Positions 30,562 to 37,856 of a stretch of 64,000 bases of DNA are shown here, piece after piece; the stretch's first letter is position 1; the number at the start of each line of letters is the position of its first letter. Both the position numbers and the translations under genes were made by a program. Under the pieces are notes generated by a model, which was given only the letters and a program-made list of their open reading frames with translations, ran no database searches and was not told the origin of the DNA. Source of the DNA: Scatosoma sp045613545 (GTDB lineage: Bacteria; Bacillota; Clostridia; Christensenellales; Borkfalkiaceae). The stretch covers positions 1-64,000 of the forward strand of contig JAZLBD010000007.1 of assembly GCA_045613545.1 (NCBI GenBank), in the 5' to 3' direction.

Positions 30562-30603
30562 ACGCTCGACGGCTTTGGAGAAAGATTTTCTTATAAATAG
30601 GAA

Positions 30604-30641
30604 TAAAAAAACGGCGTATCTTAGCGCAAGACACACCGCTT
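30604..30641 (-). terminator. Terminator of the feo operon
   Basis: CGGTGTGTCTT against AAGATACGCCG (with two G-T pairs), 5-base loop and a T7 tail on the minus strand, directly after the stop at 30645. Confidence 0.75.
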
Positions 30642-30644
30642 TTC

Positions 30645-30818
30645 TTATTTTTCTTGTTTTTTCGTTTTTTTCGGGTGGCAAGATCCGCTATGCGGACAAC
30701 CTTGGCAACCGCAACCACACCCGCCTTTGCCCTGTTTTTTGCGGATGATCACTCCCACGCAGACCCCTATCACGACGAGGACGGCGCACGAGACGATAAT
30801 AATTTCTATTGGACTCAT
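30645..30818 (-). CDS. FeoB-associated Cys-rich membrane protein
   Basis: A 57-residue protein with one TM segment (about 5-25) followed by 'GKGGCGCGCQGCPHSGSCH', a Cys-rich cytosolic tail, then Lys-rich residues. This is the small partner commonly encoded after feoB in Firmicutes; it may bind ferrous iron at the inner face of FeoB. AAAGGAGGCGTT precedes the ATG, 11 bases after the feoB stop. Confidence 0.9.
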   Translation of the reverse strand: MSPIEIIIVSCAVLVVIGVCVGVIIRKKQGKGGCGCGCQGCPHSGSCHPKKTKKQEK

Positions 30819-30829
30819 AACGCCTCCTT

Positions 30830-33145
30830 TTAACGCTTCGCTTCCTTTTTGTTGAGGTGCGCGATCCACCCTATCACGAGCGCGAGCGCGATCGTCCAAG
30901 GGAATACCGTCCACCACCAAGTCCCTATCGTATAGATCGCCGACGACACCGCAAAGGACGTGAAGAGCCAAAATGCGATCGTGTTGATGAGTTTGCCTTT
31001 GGGAAGTTCCGCCTTTGCCGTCGCTACCGCCGCAAAGCAAGGGATCGTGGTCATATTAAAGGCGATAAACGAGAGCAGCGCGGGCACTTTTATCCCTGTC
31101 GCTTGTATGATCGCGATCGCTTCCAAAACGCCGTTTTCACTGCCTTCCCCGCTTTCGATAAGCGCCATGATCTCTTCTGCCAAAGCGGGATCAAGTCCGA
31201 CCAGCGATCCGCTTCCCGCAAGCGCAACGATACAGCTTGCGAGCGTGAAGAAGGTCGCAACGACGTTCTCTTTTGCGATAAGTCCCGTCACCGCCGCCAC
31301 CGCGAACACCCAACCGTAGCCAGAAAGTTGACTGCCGAACCCAAGCGGGGTAAAGAGGGGCAATATCAGTTTGCCGATCGAGGCGAGAATAGATTGATCC
31401 ATATCCCCTCCGACGTACTTCCAGTCGAACGAGAAGGAAGAAAGGAACCAAATGACGATGGTCGAAGCTAAAATAATCGTGAACGCCTTTTCAATAAAGT
31501 GTTTTGCTTTATCCCAAAGGTGCAACAATAAATTTTTCACACCGGGTGCGCGGTAGGCGGGCAATTCCATAATAAACGGAGGAATTTCTCCACGCATCGT
31601 CGTTCCGCGCATAATAAGGAGGGAAAGCACCGCTACCACCATGCCGAGCAAATACATACCGTACGTGATGAGATCGGCGTTCGCAACGCCAAACCGCGCC
31701 ACGATCCCCCCTGCAATCGCCGTTAAAATGGGCAATTTTGCACCGCAAGAAAAGAACGGTATGACGCGGATCGTCGCTTGACGTTCTTTATCGTCGGCGA
31801 GGGTGCGCGTGTTGATCATAGCAGGCACGCTACAACCAAACCCCATAATCATAGGAAGAAACGCTCTGCCCGATACGCCGAAACGACGGAAAAGTTTATC
31901 TAAAATAAACGCTACGCGCGCCATATATCCGCTGTCTTCCAAAATGGAGAACAAGAGGAACAATACGAGGATTTGAGGCAAGAAAGAAAGGACGGAAAAA
32001 AGCCCAGCCAAAACGCCGTCGCAAACGAGTCCGATCGCCCATTCACTCGCCCCTGCCGAGGTAAGCGCGCTTGACGCAAGCTCCGATAACGTGTCCGTGA
32101 GTAAGCATAATGCGTTCATAAATATAACGCCGGGGGAATTCAAACCGCCCGTGAAGAAAATACTCCCTACGCTCGTTTCCGCCATACTCTCCGCCCACGA
32201 TCCAAACGCAGGAATGAGAGTTCCTAAATAGAGCAAGTCCTCCGAAAAGGTCAAATGGAAAATGGAGAACAAAACGACGAGCAGTAAGGGAAGTCCCAAC
32301 CATTTATTCGTCAAAATCTTATCCGCTTTATCCGATTTGGTAAGGAAGGTAGCCTCTTTCTTTTTCGCCCTCGTCAAACAGGGCGAGAAGTGCTCCGTAA
32401 TATACTTGTATCTGTGATCGGCAATAAACGCCTCCGTGTCCTTGCCAAAGATCCCAAAATCGGGGGCGCTAACCATCATTTCTTCGCATCTTTCAGCAAG
32501 ATCGGGGTGGTTTTTGCGTTCTTCTTCGTCTTTTTCCACCAATTTGATCGCGTGGAATAAGGGGGAAGGCACCCTTTTCTCTTCGCAAAGTTTCTCCGCT
32601 TTTTGGATAATTTTATATAAATCGGACGTCGCCAGCACCGAAACGCCGTGACGGGGCTTTTTGCTCTCCTCAACCGCGCGAGCGATGAGTTCGTCGACGT
32701 TCACGCCTCGAAGGGCGGAAATTTCCACGACGGGCACGCCCATTTCCTTTTCCAAGCGCGCTACGTCGATGCTGTCCCCCTCTTTTTTCAAAACGTCGCT
32801 CATATTCAAAGCGATGACGAGGGGAATATCCGCTTCCATAAGCTGGGTCGCGAGATATAAATTCCGCTCTAAATTCGTCGCGTCCACCACGTCGATCACG
32901 CAATTGGGACCGCCTTTTAGAATGTATTCTCTGGAAATCACCTCTTCCGGCGTGTAGGGCGAAAGAGAATAAATGCCCGGAAGATCAACGATCGTGACGG
33001 GTTCTTTTCCTTTTTTATAAACCCCCTCTCTCCGATCAACCGTGACGCCCGGCCAGTTCCCTACGTGCGCCGTCGAACCGGTGAGCGTGTTAAAAAGGGT
33101 CGTCTTCCCCGAATTAGGATTTCCGGCAAGCGCTATACTAATCAT
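30830..33145 (-). CDS. feoB: FeoB ferrous iron transporter
   Basis: GTP-gated Fe(II) importer. The 771-residue protein begins with a G domain: G1 'GNPNSGKTT' (about 8-16), switch 'GNWPGVTVD', G3 'DLPGIYSL', G4 'NMSD', then a GDI domain. The membrane part follows, with the two Gate motifs 'FILDKLFRRFGVSGRAFLP' / 'GFGCSVPAMINTRTL' and the later 'SFIAFNMTTIPCFAAVA'. The Cys of 'GFGCSVPA' is conserved in the family. It overlaps feoA by 4 bases (ATGA). Likely repressed by the adjacent DtxR-like regulator. Confidence 0.97.
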   Translation of the reverse strand: MISIALAGNPNSGKTTLFNTLTGSTAHVGNWPGVTVDRREGVYKKGKEPVTIVDLPGIYSLSPYTPEEVISREYILKGGPNCVIDVVDATNLERNLYLATQLMEADIPLVIALNMSDVLKKEGDSIDVARLEKEMGVPVVEISALRGVNVDELIARAVEESKKPRHGVSVLATSDLYKIIQKAEKLCEEKRVPSPLFHAIKLVEKDEEERKNHPDLAERCEEMMVSAPDFGIFGKDTEAFIADHRYKYITEHFSPCLTRAKKKEATFLTKSDKADKILTNKWLGLPLLLVVLFSIFHLTFSEDLLYLGTLIPAFGSWAESMAETSVGSIFFTGGLNSPGVIFMNALCLLTDTLSELASSALTSAGASEWAIGLVCDGVLAGLFSVLSFLPQILVLFLLFSILEDSGYMARVAFILDKLFRRFGVSGRAFLPMIMGFGCSVPAMINTRTLADDKERQATIRVIPFFSCGAKLPILTAIAGGIVARFGVANADLITYGMYLLGMVVAVLSLLIMRGTTMRGEIPPFIMELPAYRAPGVKNLLLHLWDKAKHFIEKAFTIILASTIVIWFLSSFSFDWKYVGGDMDQSILASIGKLILPLFTPLGFGSQLSGYGWVFAVAAVTGLIAKENVVATFFTLASCIVALAGSGSLVGLDPALAEEIMALIESGEGSENGVLEAIAIIQATGIKVPALLSFIAFNMTTIPCFAAVATAKAELPKGKLINTIAFWLFTSFAVSSAIYTIGTWWWTVFPWTIALALVIGWIAHLNKKEAKR

Positions 33146-33399
33146 ACTCTTTGCCCTCTCAATTCTTTTTCTTCTACTTCCATTTCCACTTGACTCGCTT
33201 CCACCTTGCGAAGGGTCAACTCATAGCCTCGAATATGTACTTCCAAAGGATCGCCAAGCGGAGCTCTCTTTTTCAAATACACCTCCGCGCCCGGCGTTAC
33301 GCCCATATCGAATAGGCGTCTTCTCGTCATGCCTTCTCCTCCAACGAGGACGATCTTGCCTTTTTCCCCAATGGAAAATTCCGATAGTTTCTTACGCAT
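33142..33399 (-). CDS. feoA: FeoA, SH3-like partner of FeoB
   Basis: An 85-residue cytosolic protein of the FeoA family: 'GEKGKIVLVGGEGMTRRRLFDMG', 'PGAEVYLKKRAPLGDPLEV' and 'GYELTLRKVEA'. It assists FeoB in iron uptake. It is first in the operon, with a consensus promoter about 95 bases upstream and a leader that contains an operator-like palindrome. AAGGAGAG lies before the ATG, with spacing slightly longer than usual. Confidence 0.93.
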   Translation of the reverse strand: MRKKLSEFSIGEKGKIVLVGGEGMTRRRLFDMGVTPGAEVYLKKRAPLGDPLEVHIRGYELTLRKVEASQVEMEVEEKELRGQRV

Positions 33400-33428
33400 C
33401 TCTAATTCTTACTCTCCTTGCTTATTTC

Positions 33429-33442
33429 TTAACTTCGGTTAA
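33429..33442. promoter_or_regulatory. Operator-like palindrome in the feoA leader
   Basis: TTAACTTCGGTTAA: TTAAC/GTTAA arms around TTCG. It lies about 45 bases downstream of the predicted start of feoA transcription. It closely matches the palindrome at 33528-33542. Probable binding site of the adjacent DtxR-like repressor (inference). Confidence 0.5.
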
Positions 33443-33492
33443 ATTTAATATCAAAAAAGAAAAGAGGTATTCCCTCTATCCTTTTCGTGATT

Positions 33493-33521
33493 ATTATACG
33501 CTTCGTTTTTCCGTTTGTCAA
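33493..33521 (-). promoter_or_regulatory. Consensus sigma-A promoter of feoAB
   Basis: Perfect TTGACA (33516-33521), 17-base spacer, perfect TATAAT (33493-33498) on the minus strand, flanked by two operator-like palindromes. Confidence 0.88.
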
Positions 33522-33527
33522 CTCAAA

Positions 33528-33542
33528 TTAAACCAAAGTTAA
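33528..33542. promoter_or_regulatory. Operator-like palindrome upstream of the feoA -35
   Basis: On the minus strand TTAACTTTGGTTTAA, 7 bases upstream of the -35 box and 7 bases beyond the stop codon of the DtxR-like gene. Same core as the site at 33429 (TTAACTT, then GGTT). Confidence 0.5.
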
Positions 33543-33549
33543 AAAATTT

Positions 33550-33921
33550 TTAATCTTTTTTTAATTTTTTTTCAATCGCTAAAAAGGTAGCGTCGGAAAT
33601 GACGTGTTCCATATTGCACGCGTCTCGTTCGGCGGTTGTTTTATCGACGCCGAGGGAAGAGAGGAAATCGTAAAGCACGCAATGTCTATGATAAATTTTT
33701 TCCGCCTCGTTTTTGCCTTGTTCGGTGAGGCATAAATGCTTTCCCTCTTCAAACACGAGTCCCCGTTGAATGAGCAAATTGACCGCCTTATTGACCGCCG
33801 CGCTCGATACCAGCAGGCGTTTAGATACGTCGATTCGATGGACGGCGGGAAGTTGCGAGGACAATAAATAGATGCTTTCTAAATAATCTTCGCTCGATTG
33901 ATTGTGATTGCTATAAGCCAT
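33550..33921 (-). CDS. DtxR/MntR-family metal-dependent repressor
   Basis: A 123-residue repressor. The N-terminal winged helix ('SSEDYLESIYLLSSQLPAVHRIDVSKRLLVSSAAVNKAVNLL') and the dimerisation part with metal-ligand pattern ('LTEQGKNEAEKIYHRHCVLYDFL', 'AERDACNMEHVIS') match the DtxR/MntR group. The C-terminal SH3-like domain of DtxR is absent, as in MntR and IdeR-like short forms. It lies directly upstream of feoAB on the same strand, with two similar palindromes around the feo promoter, which points to iron-responsive control of feoAB. Manganese response cannot be excluded. Confidence 0.88.
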   Translation of the reverse strand: MAYSNHNQSSEDYLESIYLLSSQLPAVHRIDVSKRLLVSSAAVNKAVNLLIQRGLVFEEGKHLCLTEQGKNEAEKIYHRHCVLYDFLSSLGVDKTTAERDACNMEHVISDATFLAIEKKLKKD

Positions 33922-34010
33922 AGAAACCTCTTTTTTATTATAGTATAAAGGAAAAAAAATCTGTGAAAAAACAGAAATTTACGGGAAACAGGATAGCGCG
34001 ATAATGTTTG

Positions 34011-34105
34011 GTTTTAGAACCGAGCAGTTCAAGGCGTGGCGAGGGCGCATACCGATAGTATGTAACCGAGCCACAACGCAGAAATGCGATGCGTTATAAA
34101 ATCAA
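34011..34105. repeat. REP-like structured element overlapping the queA stop
   Basis: The plus strand reads CAAGGC, then a hairpin with stems GTGGC/GCCAC, GG/CC and CATAC/GTATG around CGATA, then ACAACGCAG and a second hairpin AACGCA/TGCGTT. Near-inverted A/T ends (GTTTTAGAAC and GTTATAAAAT) bound it. The 'CAAGGCG-stem-CAACGCAG' plan resembles palindromic intergenic repeats I recall from gut Clostridia. The queA stop codon (34094-34096) is inside the element's edge. Confidence 0.5.
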
Positions 34106-35131
34106 ACACGCGTCGCCGAAGCTGAAAAACCGATACCCCTTCCCCACTGCGTATTCGTAAACGGATAAAATTTCCTCCCGTCCCGTCAAACACGCCACGA
34201 GCATGATCAGAGTGCTTTCGGGCAAGTGGAAGTTGGTAATGAGCGCGTCCACGCATTTCATTTTATAAGGGGGATAGAGGAAAATTTCCGTGTTACCTTT
34301 TTGAGGACGAAGAAAACCTTTTTCGTCCGCCACGCTTTCCAGCGTTCGGACGGAGGTCGTGCCTACGGCGATAACTCTTCTGCCCTCCGCTTTGGCGCGG
34401 TTGACGATTTGCGCCGTTTGCTCGCTCACTTCGTAATATTCCGAGTGCATTTTGTGGTCTGTGATAATCTCTTCGCTGACCGGTCTAAACGTGCCGAGTC
34501 CCACGTGGAGCAACACCTCCGCCACTTCCACCCCTTTTTGCTTGACTTTTTCTAAAAGTTCGGGAGTAAAATGGAGCCCTGCGGTCGGCGCCGCCGCCGA
34601 GCCGTCTATTTTCGAATACACGGTGTTGTACCGAGACCCATCTTCTAATTTTTGCTTAATATACGGGGGAAGAGGCATCGTGCCGACCTCTTGTAAGACG
34701 TCCTCGAACACGCCGTCAAAGGAAAATTCCACCACCCGCTCCCCGCTTTCCGTCACGTCTTTGACGGTGAGGGACAAGCGATCGGAAATCGTCATTTTCG
34801 CGCCGATTTTACCCTTTTTTCCGGGGCGCATCAACACTTCCCACGTCGACAGATCGTAGCGTTTCAAAAGCAAAACTTCCACCGTACCGCCGTGCACCGT
34901 TTTGGCGTACATTCTCGCCGGCAACACCTTGGTGTTGTTTACGACGAGCACGTCCCCTTTTTGTAAATAGTCTACCACGTCGTAAAACCGTTTATCCTCG
35001 ATCGTTTTCTCGTCCTTTTTATAGACGAGTAAGCGAGAATGGTCGCGCGGTTCTACCGGAGTTTGCGCGATTCGTTCCTCGGGCAGATCGTAATAAAAAT
35101 CACTTTTTTTGTATTGTACTTTCTCTTCCAT
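34094..35131 (-). CDS. queA: S-adenosylmethionine:tRNA ribosyltransferase-isomerase
   Basis: QueA builds epoxyqueuosine on tRNA wobble guanines by transferring the ribosyl part of SAM. The 345-residue protein has 'FYYDLPEERIAQTPVEPRDHSRLL', 'GDVLVVNNTKVLPARM', 'GSAAAPTAGLHFTPELL', 'VLLHVGLGTFRPV' and 'ITNFHLPESTLIMLVACLTG', all diagnostic. The ATG at 35131, 4 bases after the ruvB stop, is chosen with GAGGAA about 9 bases upstream. ruvC-ruvA-ruvB-queA is a widespread operon. Its stop lies in a repeat-like element. Confidence 0.96.
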   Translation of the reverse strand: MEEKVQYKKSDFYYDLPEERIAQTPVEPRDHSRLLVYKKDEKTIEDKRFYDVVDYLQKGDVLVVNNTKVLPARMYAKTVHGGTVEVLLLKRYDLSTWEVLMRPGKKGKIGAKMTISDRLSLTVKDVTESGERVVEFSFDGVFEDVLQEVGTMPLPPYIKQKLEDGSRYNTVYSKIDGSAAAPTAGLHFTPELLEKVKQKGVEVAEVLLHVGLGTFRPVSEEIITDHKMHSEYYEVSEQTAQIVNRAKAEGRRVIAVGTTSVRTLESVADEKGFLRPQKGNTEIFLYPPYKMKCVDALITNFHLPESTLIMLVACLTGREEILSVYEYAVGKGYRFFSFGDACLIL

Positions 35132-35135
35132 ACAA

Positions 35136-36182
35136 TCATTCCTCGTCAAAGACGGAGAGTTGGTTTTTTGCCTTGACACTCATTTTTAAGCCCATATGCT
35201 CGTAGCCCGCTTTGAGGCAAATTCTGCCACGAGGGGTTCTTGCGATAAACCCAAGTTGCAACAAATACGGCTCGTAGACGTCCTCGATCGTATTGACATC
35301 CTCCCCCGTCGTCGCGGCGAGGGTATCGAGCCCCGCAGGCCCACCGCCGAATTTTTCGATGAGGGCGGAAAGGATGTTGCGGTCGGTTTCGTCGAGCCCC
35401 AGCTCGTCGATTTCCAATTTTTTAAGGGCGTATTTCGCGTCGGCGAGGGAAATGATGGAATTCCCGCTAACGAGCGCGAAATCGCGCACTCGTTTTAGAA
35501 GGCGGTTGGCGATTCTCGGCGTGCCTCTACTTCTTCTTGCGATCTCGTTTGCCGCAATCGGATCAATGGCGATCCCGAGCGCGTTTGCCGAGTTGGAAAC
35601 GATCGTTTGCAAGTGTTCGGGCGCGTACATATCCAGTCTATGAATGATGCCGAACCGATCCCGAAGCGGGGGCGCAAGCATACCTGCCTTGGTCGTTGCG
35701 CCAACGAGAGTGAATTTTTTGAGCGCGAAACGAATGTTTCTTGCCGACGGGCCTTTCCCTACGATGATATCGAGGGCGTAATCCTCCATCGCGGAATATA
35801 AAATCTCTTCCACCGAACGACTCAAGCGATGAATTTCGTCGATAAAAAGGACGTCCCCCTCGTTCAAGTTGGTCAAAATGGCGGCCAAATCCCCCGACCG
35901 TTCGATCGCGGGACCGCTCGTAAGTTTTAAGGACACCCCCATCTCGTTTGCGATAATGTGCGCAAGGGTGGTTTTCCCAAGCCCCGGCGGGCCGTATAAA
36001 AGGACGTGGTCGAGCGCCTCTCCCCGCGCTTTCGCCGCGGAAATATAGACTTCCAAGTTTTCCTTGACTTTCTCTTGTCCGACGTAGTCTTTCATCGTCT
36101 TGGGACGAAGGACGTTTTCTTCCGTGTCGTATTCCGTTTTCGTGCTGACGATTAAATTGTCGCTATATTCTTCTTCGAACAC
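35136..36182 (-). CDS. ruvB: Holliday junction branch migration ATPase RuvB
   Basis: AAA+ motor that drives Holliday-junction migration with RuvA. The 348-residue protein has 'LRPKTMKDYVGQEKVKENL', Walker A 'YGPPGLGKTTLAHIIANEMG', Walker B 'VLFIDEIHRLSRSVEE', sensor 'GATTKAGMLAPPLRDRFG' and the C-terminal winged helix ending in 'TPRGR'. It follows ruvA by 3 bases. Confidence 0.97.
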   Translation of the reverse strand: MFEEEYSDNLIVSTKTEYDTEENVLRPKTMKDYVGQEKVKENLEVYISAAKARGEALDHVLLYGPPGLGKTTLAHIIANEMGVSLKLTSGPAIERSGDLAAILTNLNEGDVLFIDEIHRLSRSVEEILYSAMEDYALDIIVGKGPSARNIRFALKKFTLVGATTKAGMLAPPLRDRFGIIHRLDMYAPEHLQTIVSNSANALGIAIDPIAANEIARRSRGTPRIANRLLKRVRDFALVSGNSIISLADAKYALKKLEIDELGLDETDRNILSALIEKFGGGPAGLDTLAATTGEDVNTIEDVYEPYLLQLGFIARTPRGRICLKAGYEHMGLKMSVKAKNQLSVFDEE

Positions 36183-36185
36183 CGC

Positions 36186-36785
36186 TTACACACCCCCTTG
36201 CAAGGCTTTCATAATCATTTCTTCCACCGTTTTCGCGCCGGCTTCTTTGGCGCGCTTGATCGCTTGCACGCTCTCCGCCCGCTTATAACCAAAACCCATA
36301 AGCGCTCCGATCGCGTCCTCTTCCTCCGCGGAGAGGACGGTAGCGGATACGGGGATTTTCTCCGCGGTTTCGCCGATAATTTCCGCAGCGGAAATTTTTC
36401 CGTGCAGTTCCAAAATAACTTTTTCCGCCGTCTTTTTGCCAAACCCTTTGACGGAAGAGAGGCGTTTTACGTCGGCGGTGGCTATCGCCGTCATAAGCTC
36501 GTCCGCACGCATCGAAGAGAGTACGGCGATCCCCATTTTCGGCCCTACGCCGGAAACGGAAGTGAGTTTTAAGAACAAGGATTTTTCTTGGAGAGAGGAA
36601 AACCCGAACAACGTCACGCCGTCCTCTTTACACTGCATATAGGTGTAAATTTCCGCCGTTTCCCCCCGTTGCATTTTCGAAAAGGCGCTCCCCGAAGCAT
36701 ATACCTCGTAGCCCACGCCGTTCACGTCTAAAATCACCGTTTCTTCGGTCAAGGCGACCACCCGCCCTCTCAAATATCCTATCAT
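36186..36785 (-). CDS. ruvA: Holliday junction DNA helicase subunit RuvA
   Basis: RuvA binds four-way junctions and recruits RuvB. The 199-residue protein has the OB domain ('MIGYLRGRVVALTEETVILDVNGVGYEV'), two helix-hairpin-helix motifs ('LTSVSGVGPKMGIAVLS', 'LSSVKGFGKKTAEKVILEL') and the C-terminal domain III ('EDAIGALMGFGYKRAESVQA') that contacts RuvB. It overlaps ruvC by 4 bases. Confidence 0.96.
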   Translation of the reverse strand: MIGYLRGRVVALTEETVILDVNGVGYEVYASGSAFSKMQRGETAEIYTYMQCKEDGVTLFGFSSLQEKSLFLKLTSVSGVGPKMGIAVLSSMRADELMTAIATADVKRLSSVKGFGKKTAEKVILELHGKISAAEIIGETAEKIPVSATVLSAEEEDAIGALMGFGYKRAESVQAIKRAKEAGAKTVEEMIMKALQGGV

Positions 36786-37366
36786 AATTTTCTCCTTCTT
36801 TGTTCAAGTTCTTGCGCCGACTTAAAATATGCGCCGGTCACCGCGTTCTTCCCCGTCGTCCGCGTGGAATTCTCCACTTGGAATAGGGTGGAAAACCGAC
36901 TGGTAAACGCGTGGCAAAGCGCCACGCCGAGCGCGTCGGCGGCGTCGTCGGGACGAGGGACGGATTTGAGGCGCAAAAGGGACGCGACCACTTGTTGTAC
37001 TTGTTTTTTATCCGCCTTTCCATAGCCTGTCAGCGCTTGTTTGATTTGCATCGGCGTGTATTCGAAGAGCTTTCCGCAATGTTTCACGCACGTGAGCATC
37101 GCCACCCCTCTCGCCTCGGCAACGGCGATCCCCGTCGTGATGTTCTTCGAGAAAAACAGCTCTTCAAAAGCCACTTCGTCCGGTTTGTATTTTTCGAGGA
37201 CTTGCAACACCCCTTGTTCTAAAATCGCAAGGCGGACGGGCAAAGATTCTTCTTTGGGTGTGAGCACGACGCCGTAATCGACGGCGCGACAATTCCCGCT
37301 TGCATCCTTTTCAATTATCCCAAATCCCATCGTTGCAAGACCGGGGTCAACGCCGAGTATAATCAT
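36782..37366 (-). CDS. ruvC: Holliday junction resolvase RuvC
   Basis: Endonuclease that resolves Holliday junctions. The 194-residue protein has the RNase-H-like fold with catalytic acidic residues in 'ILGVDPGLATMGFGII' (Asp7), 'VAFEELFFSKN' (Glu) and 'RPDDAADALGVALCH' (Asp pair). Its C-terminal 20-25 residues are longer and more basic than usual. The ATG at 37366, preceded by GAGGATGGAG, fits family length; earlier in-frame Met codons lie upstream of the promoter. Confidence 0.95.
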   Translation of the reverse strand: MIILGVDPGLATMGFGIIEKDASGNCRAVDYGVVLTPKEESLPVRLAILEQGVLQVLEKYKPDEVAFEELFFSKNITTGIAVAEARGVAMLTCVKHCGKLFEYTPMQIKQALTGYGKADKKQVQQVVASLLRLKSVPRPDDAADALGVALCHAFTSRFSTLFQVENSTRTTGKNAVTGAYFKSAQELEQRRRKL

Positions 37367-37397
37367 CGCTCCATCCTCAAAACAAAATCTTGCATTT

Positions 37398-37426
37398 ATT
37401 ATACACCAACGCCCCGAAAAAGTCAA
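37398..37426 (-). promoter_or_regulatory. Sigma-A promoter of ruvCAB-queA
   Basis: TTGACT (37421-37426), 17-base spacer, TATAAT (37398-37403) on the minus strand, about 32 bases before the ruvC ATG. Confidence 0.8.
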
Positions 37427-37489
37427 CTTTTTTTCAGCAAAGAAACGGGGGGACCAAACGCGCGCCAAAAAAAGTGGCAGTCCTCCCTT

Positions 37490-37517
37490 GACAAACGAGA
37501 AAAACGTGGTATAATCC
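37490..37517 (+). promoter_or_regulatory. Sigma-A promoter of the 59-residue protein gene
   Basis: TTGACA (37490-37495), 16-base spacer, TATAAT (37512-37517). It diverges from the ruvC promoter. Confidence 0.75.
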
Positions 37518-37598
37518 ACTTGCGACGGTGCAAAAGGAAGGGCAAAGCGACGGGGCATTTCCGATTTTTGTGTATAGACATAAAAAGGAGGGAGAAGA

Positions 37599-37778
37599 AT
37601 GAAAAAGAAATTCGTTCGTTTGTTGCAACTTTTACGCTCTTACGGGGTCGCCGTACTTTCGCTCGCTTTGATCGAGCGAATCGTATCCGCACTTTCAAAA
37701 AAACTGGACGCGCTTTCAAGTCGCGTTGCAGTCTTGAAACAACGGGTTTTTATGAAGCGAGTCGATAAAGCCAAATAA
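37599..37778 (+). CDS. 59-residue basic helical protein, unknown
   Basis: A short but well-equipped gene: promoter at 37490, AAAAAGGAGGGAGAAGA ribosome site, and a strong terminator 15 bases after the stop. The product is very basic and leucine/valine-rich ('MKKKFVRLLQLLRSYGVAVL', 'LIERIVSALSKKLDALSSRV', 'LKQRVFMKRVDKAK') with heptad-like spacing, so an amphipathic helix or small coiled coil is likely. The hydrophobic patch near residues 15-24 is too short for a secure TM call. Not recognised. It lies between the ruv operon and the gerA operon. Confidence 0.65.
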   Translation: MKKKFVRLLQLLRSYGVAVLSLALIERIVSALSKKLDALSSRVAVLKQRVFMKRVDKAK

Positions 37779-37792
37779 TCGAGAACCGCTCC

Positions 37793-37822
37793 CCCCCTCG
37801 GCTTCTGCCGAGGGGGTTTTTT
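37793..37822 (+). terminator. Terminator of the 59-residue protein gene
   Basis: CCCCCTCGGC/GCCGAGGGGG, 10-bp stem with a TTCT loop and a T6 tail. Confidence 0.88.
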
Positions 37823-37856
37823 GTATATTTTCCGCTGGAAAGAACATACTTCCTAT

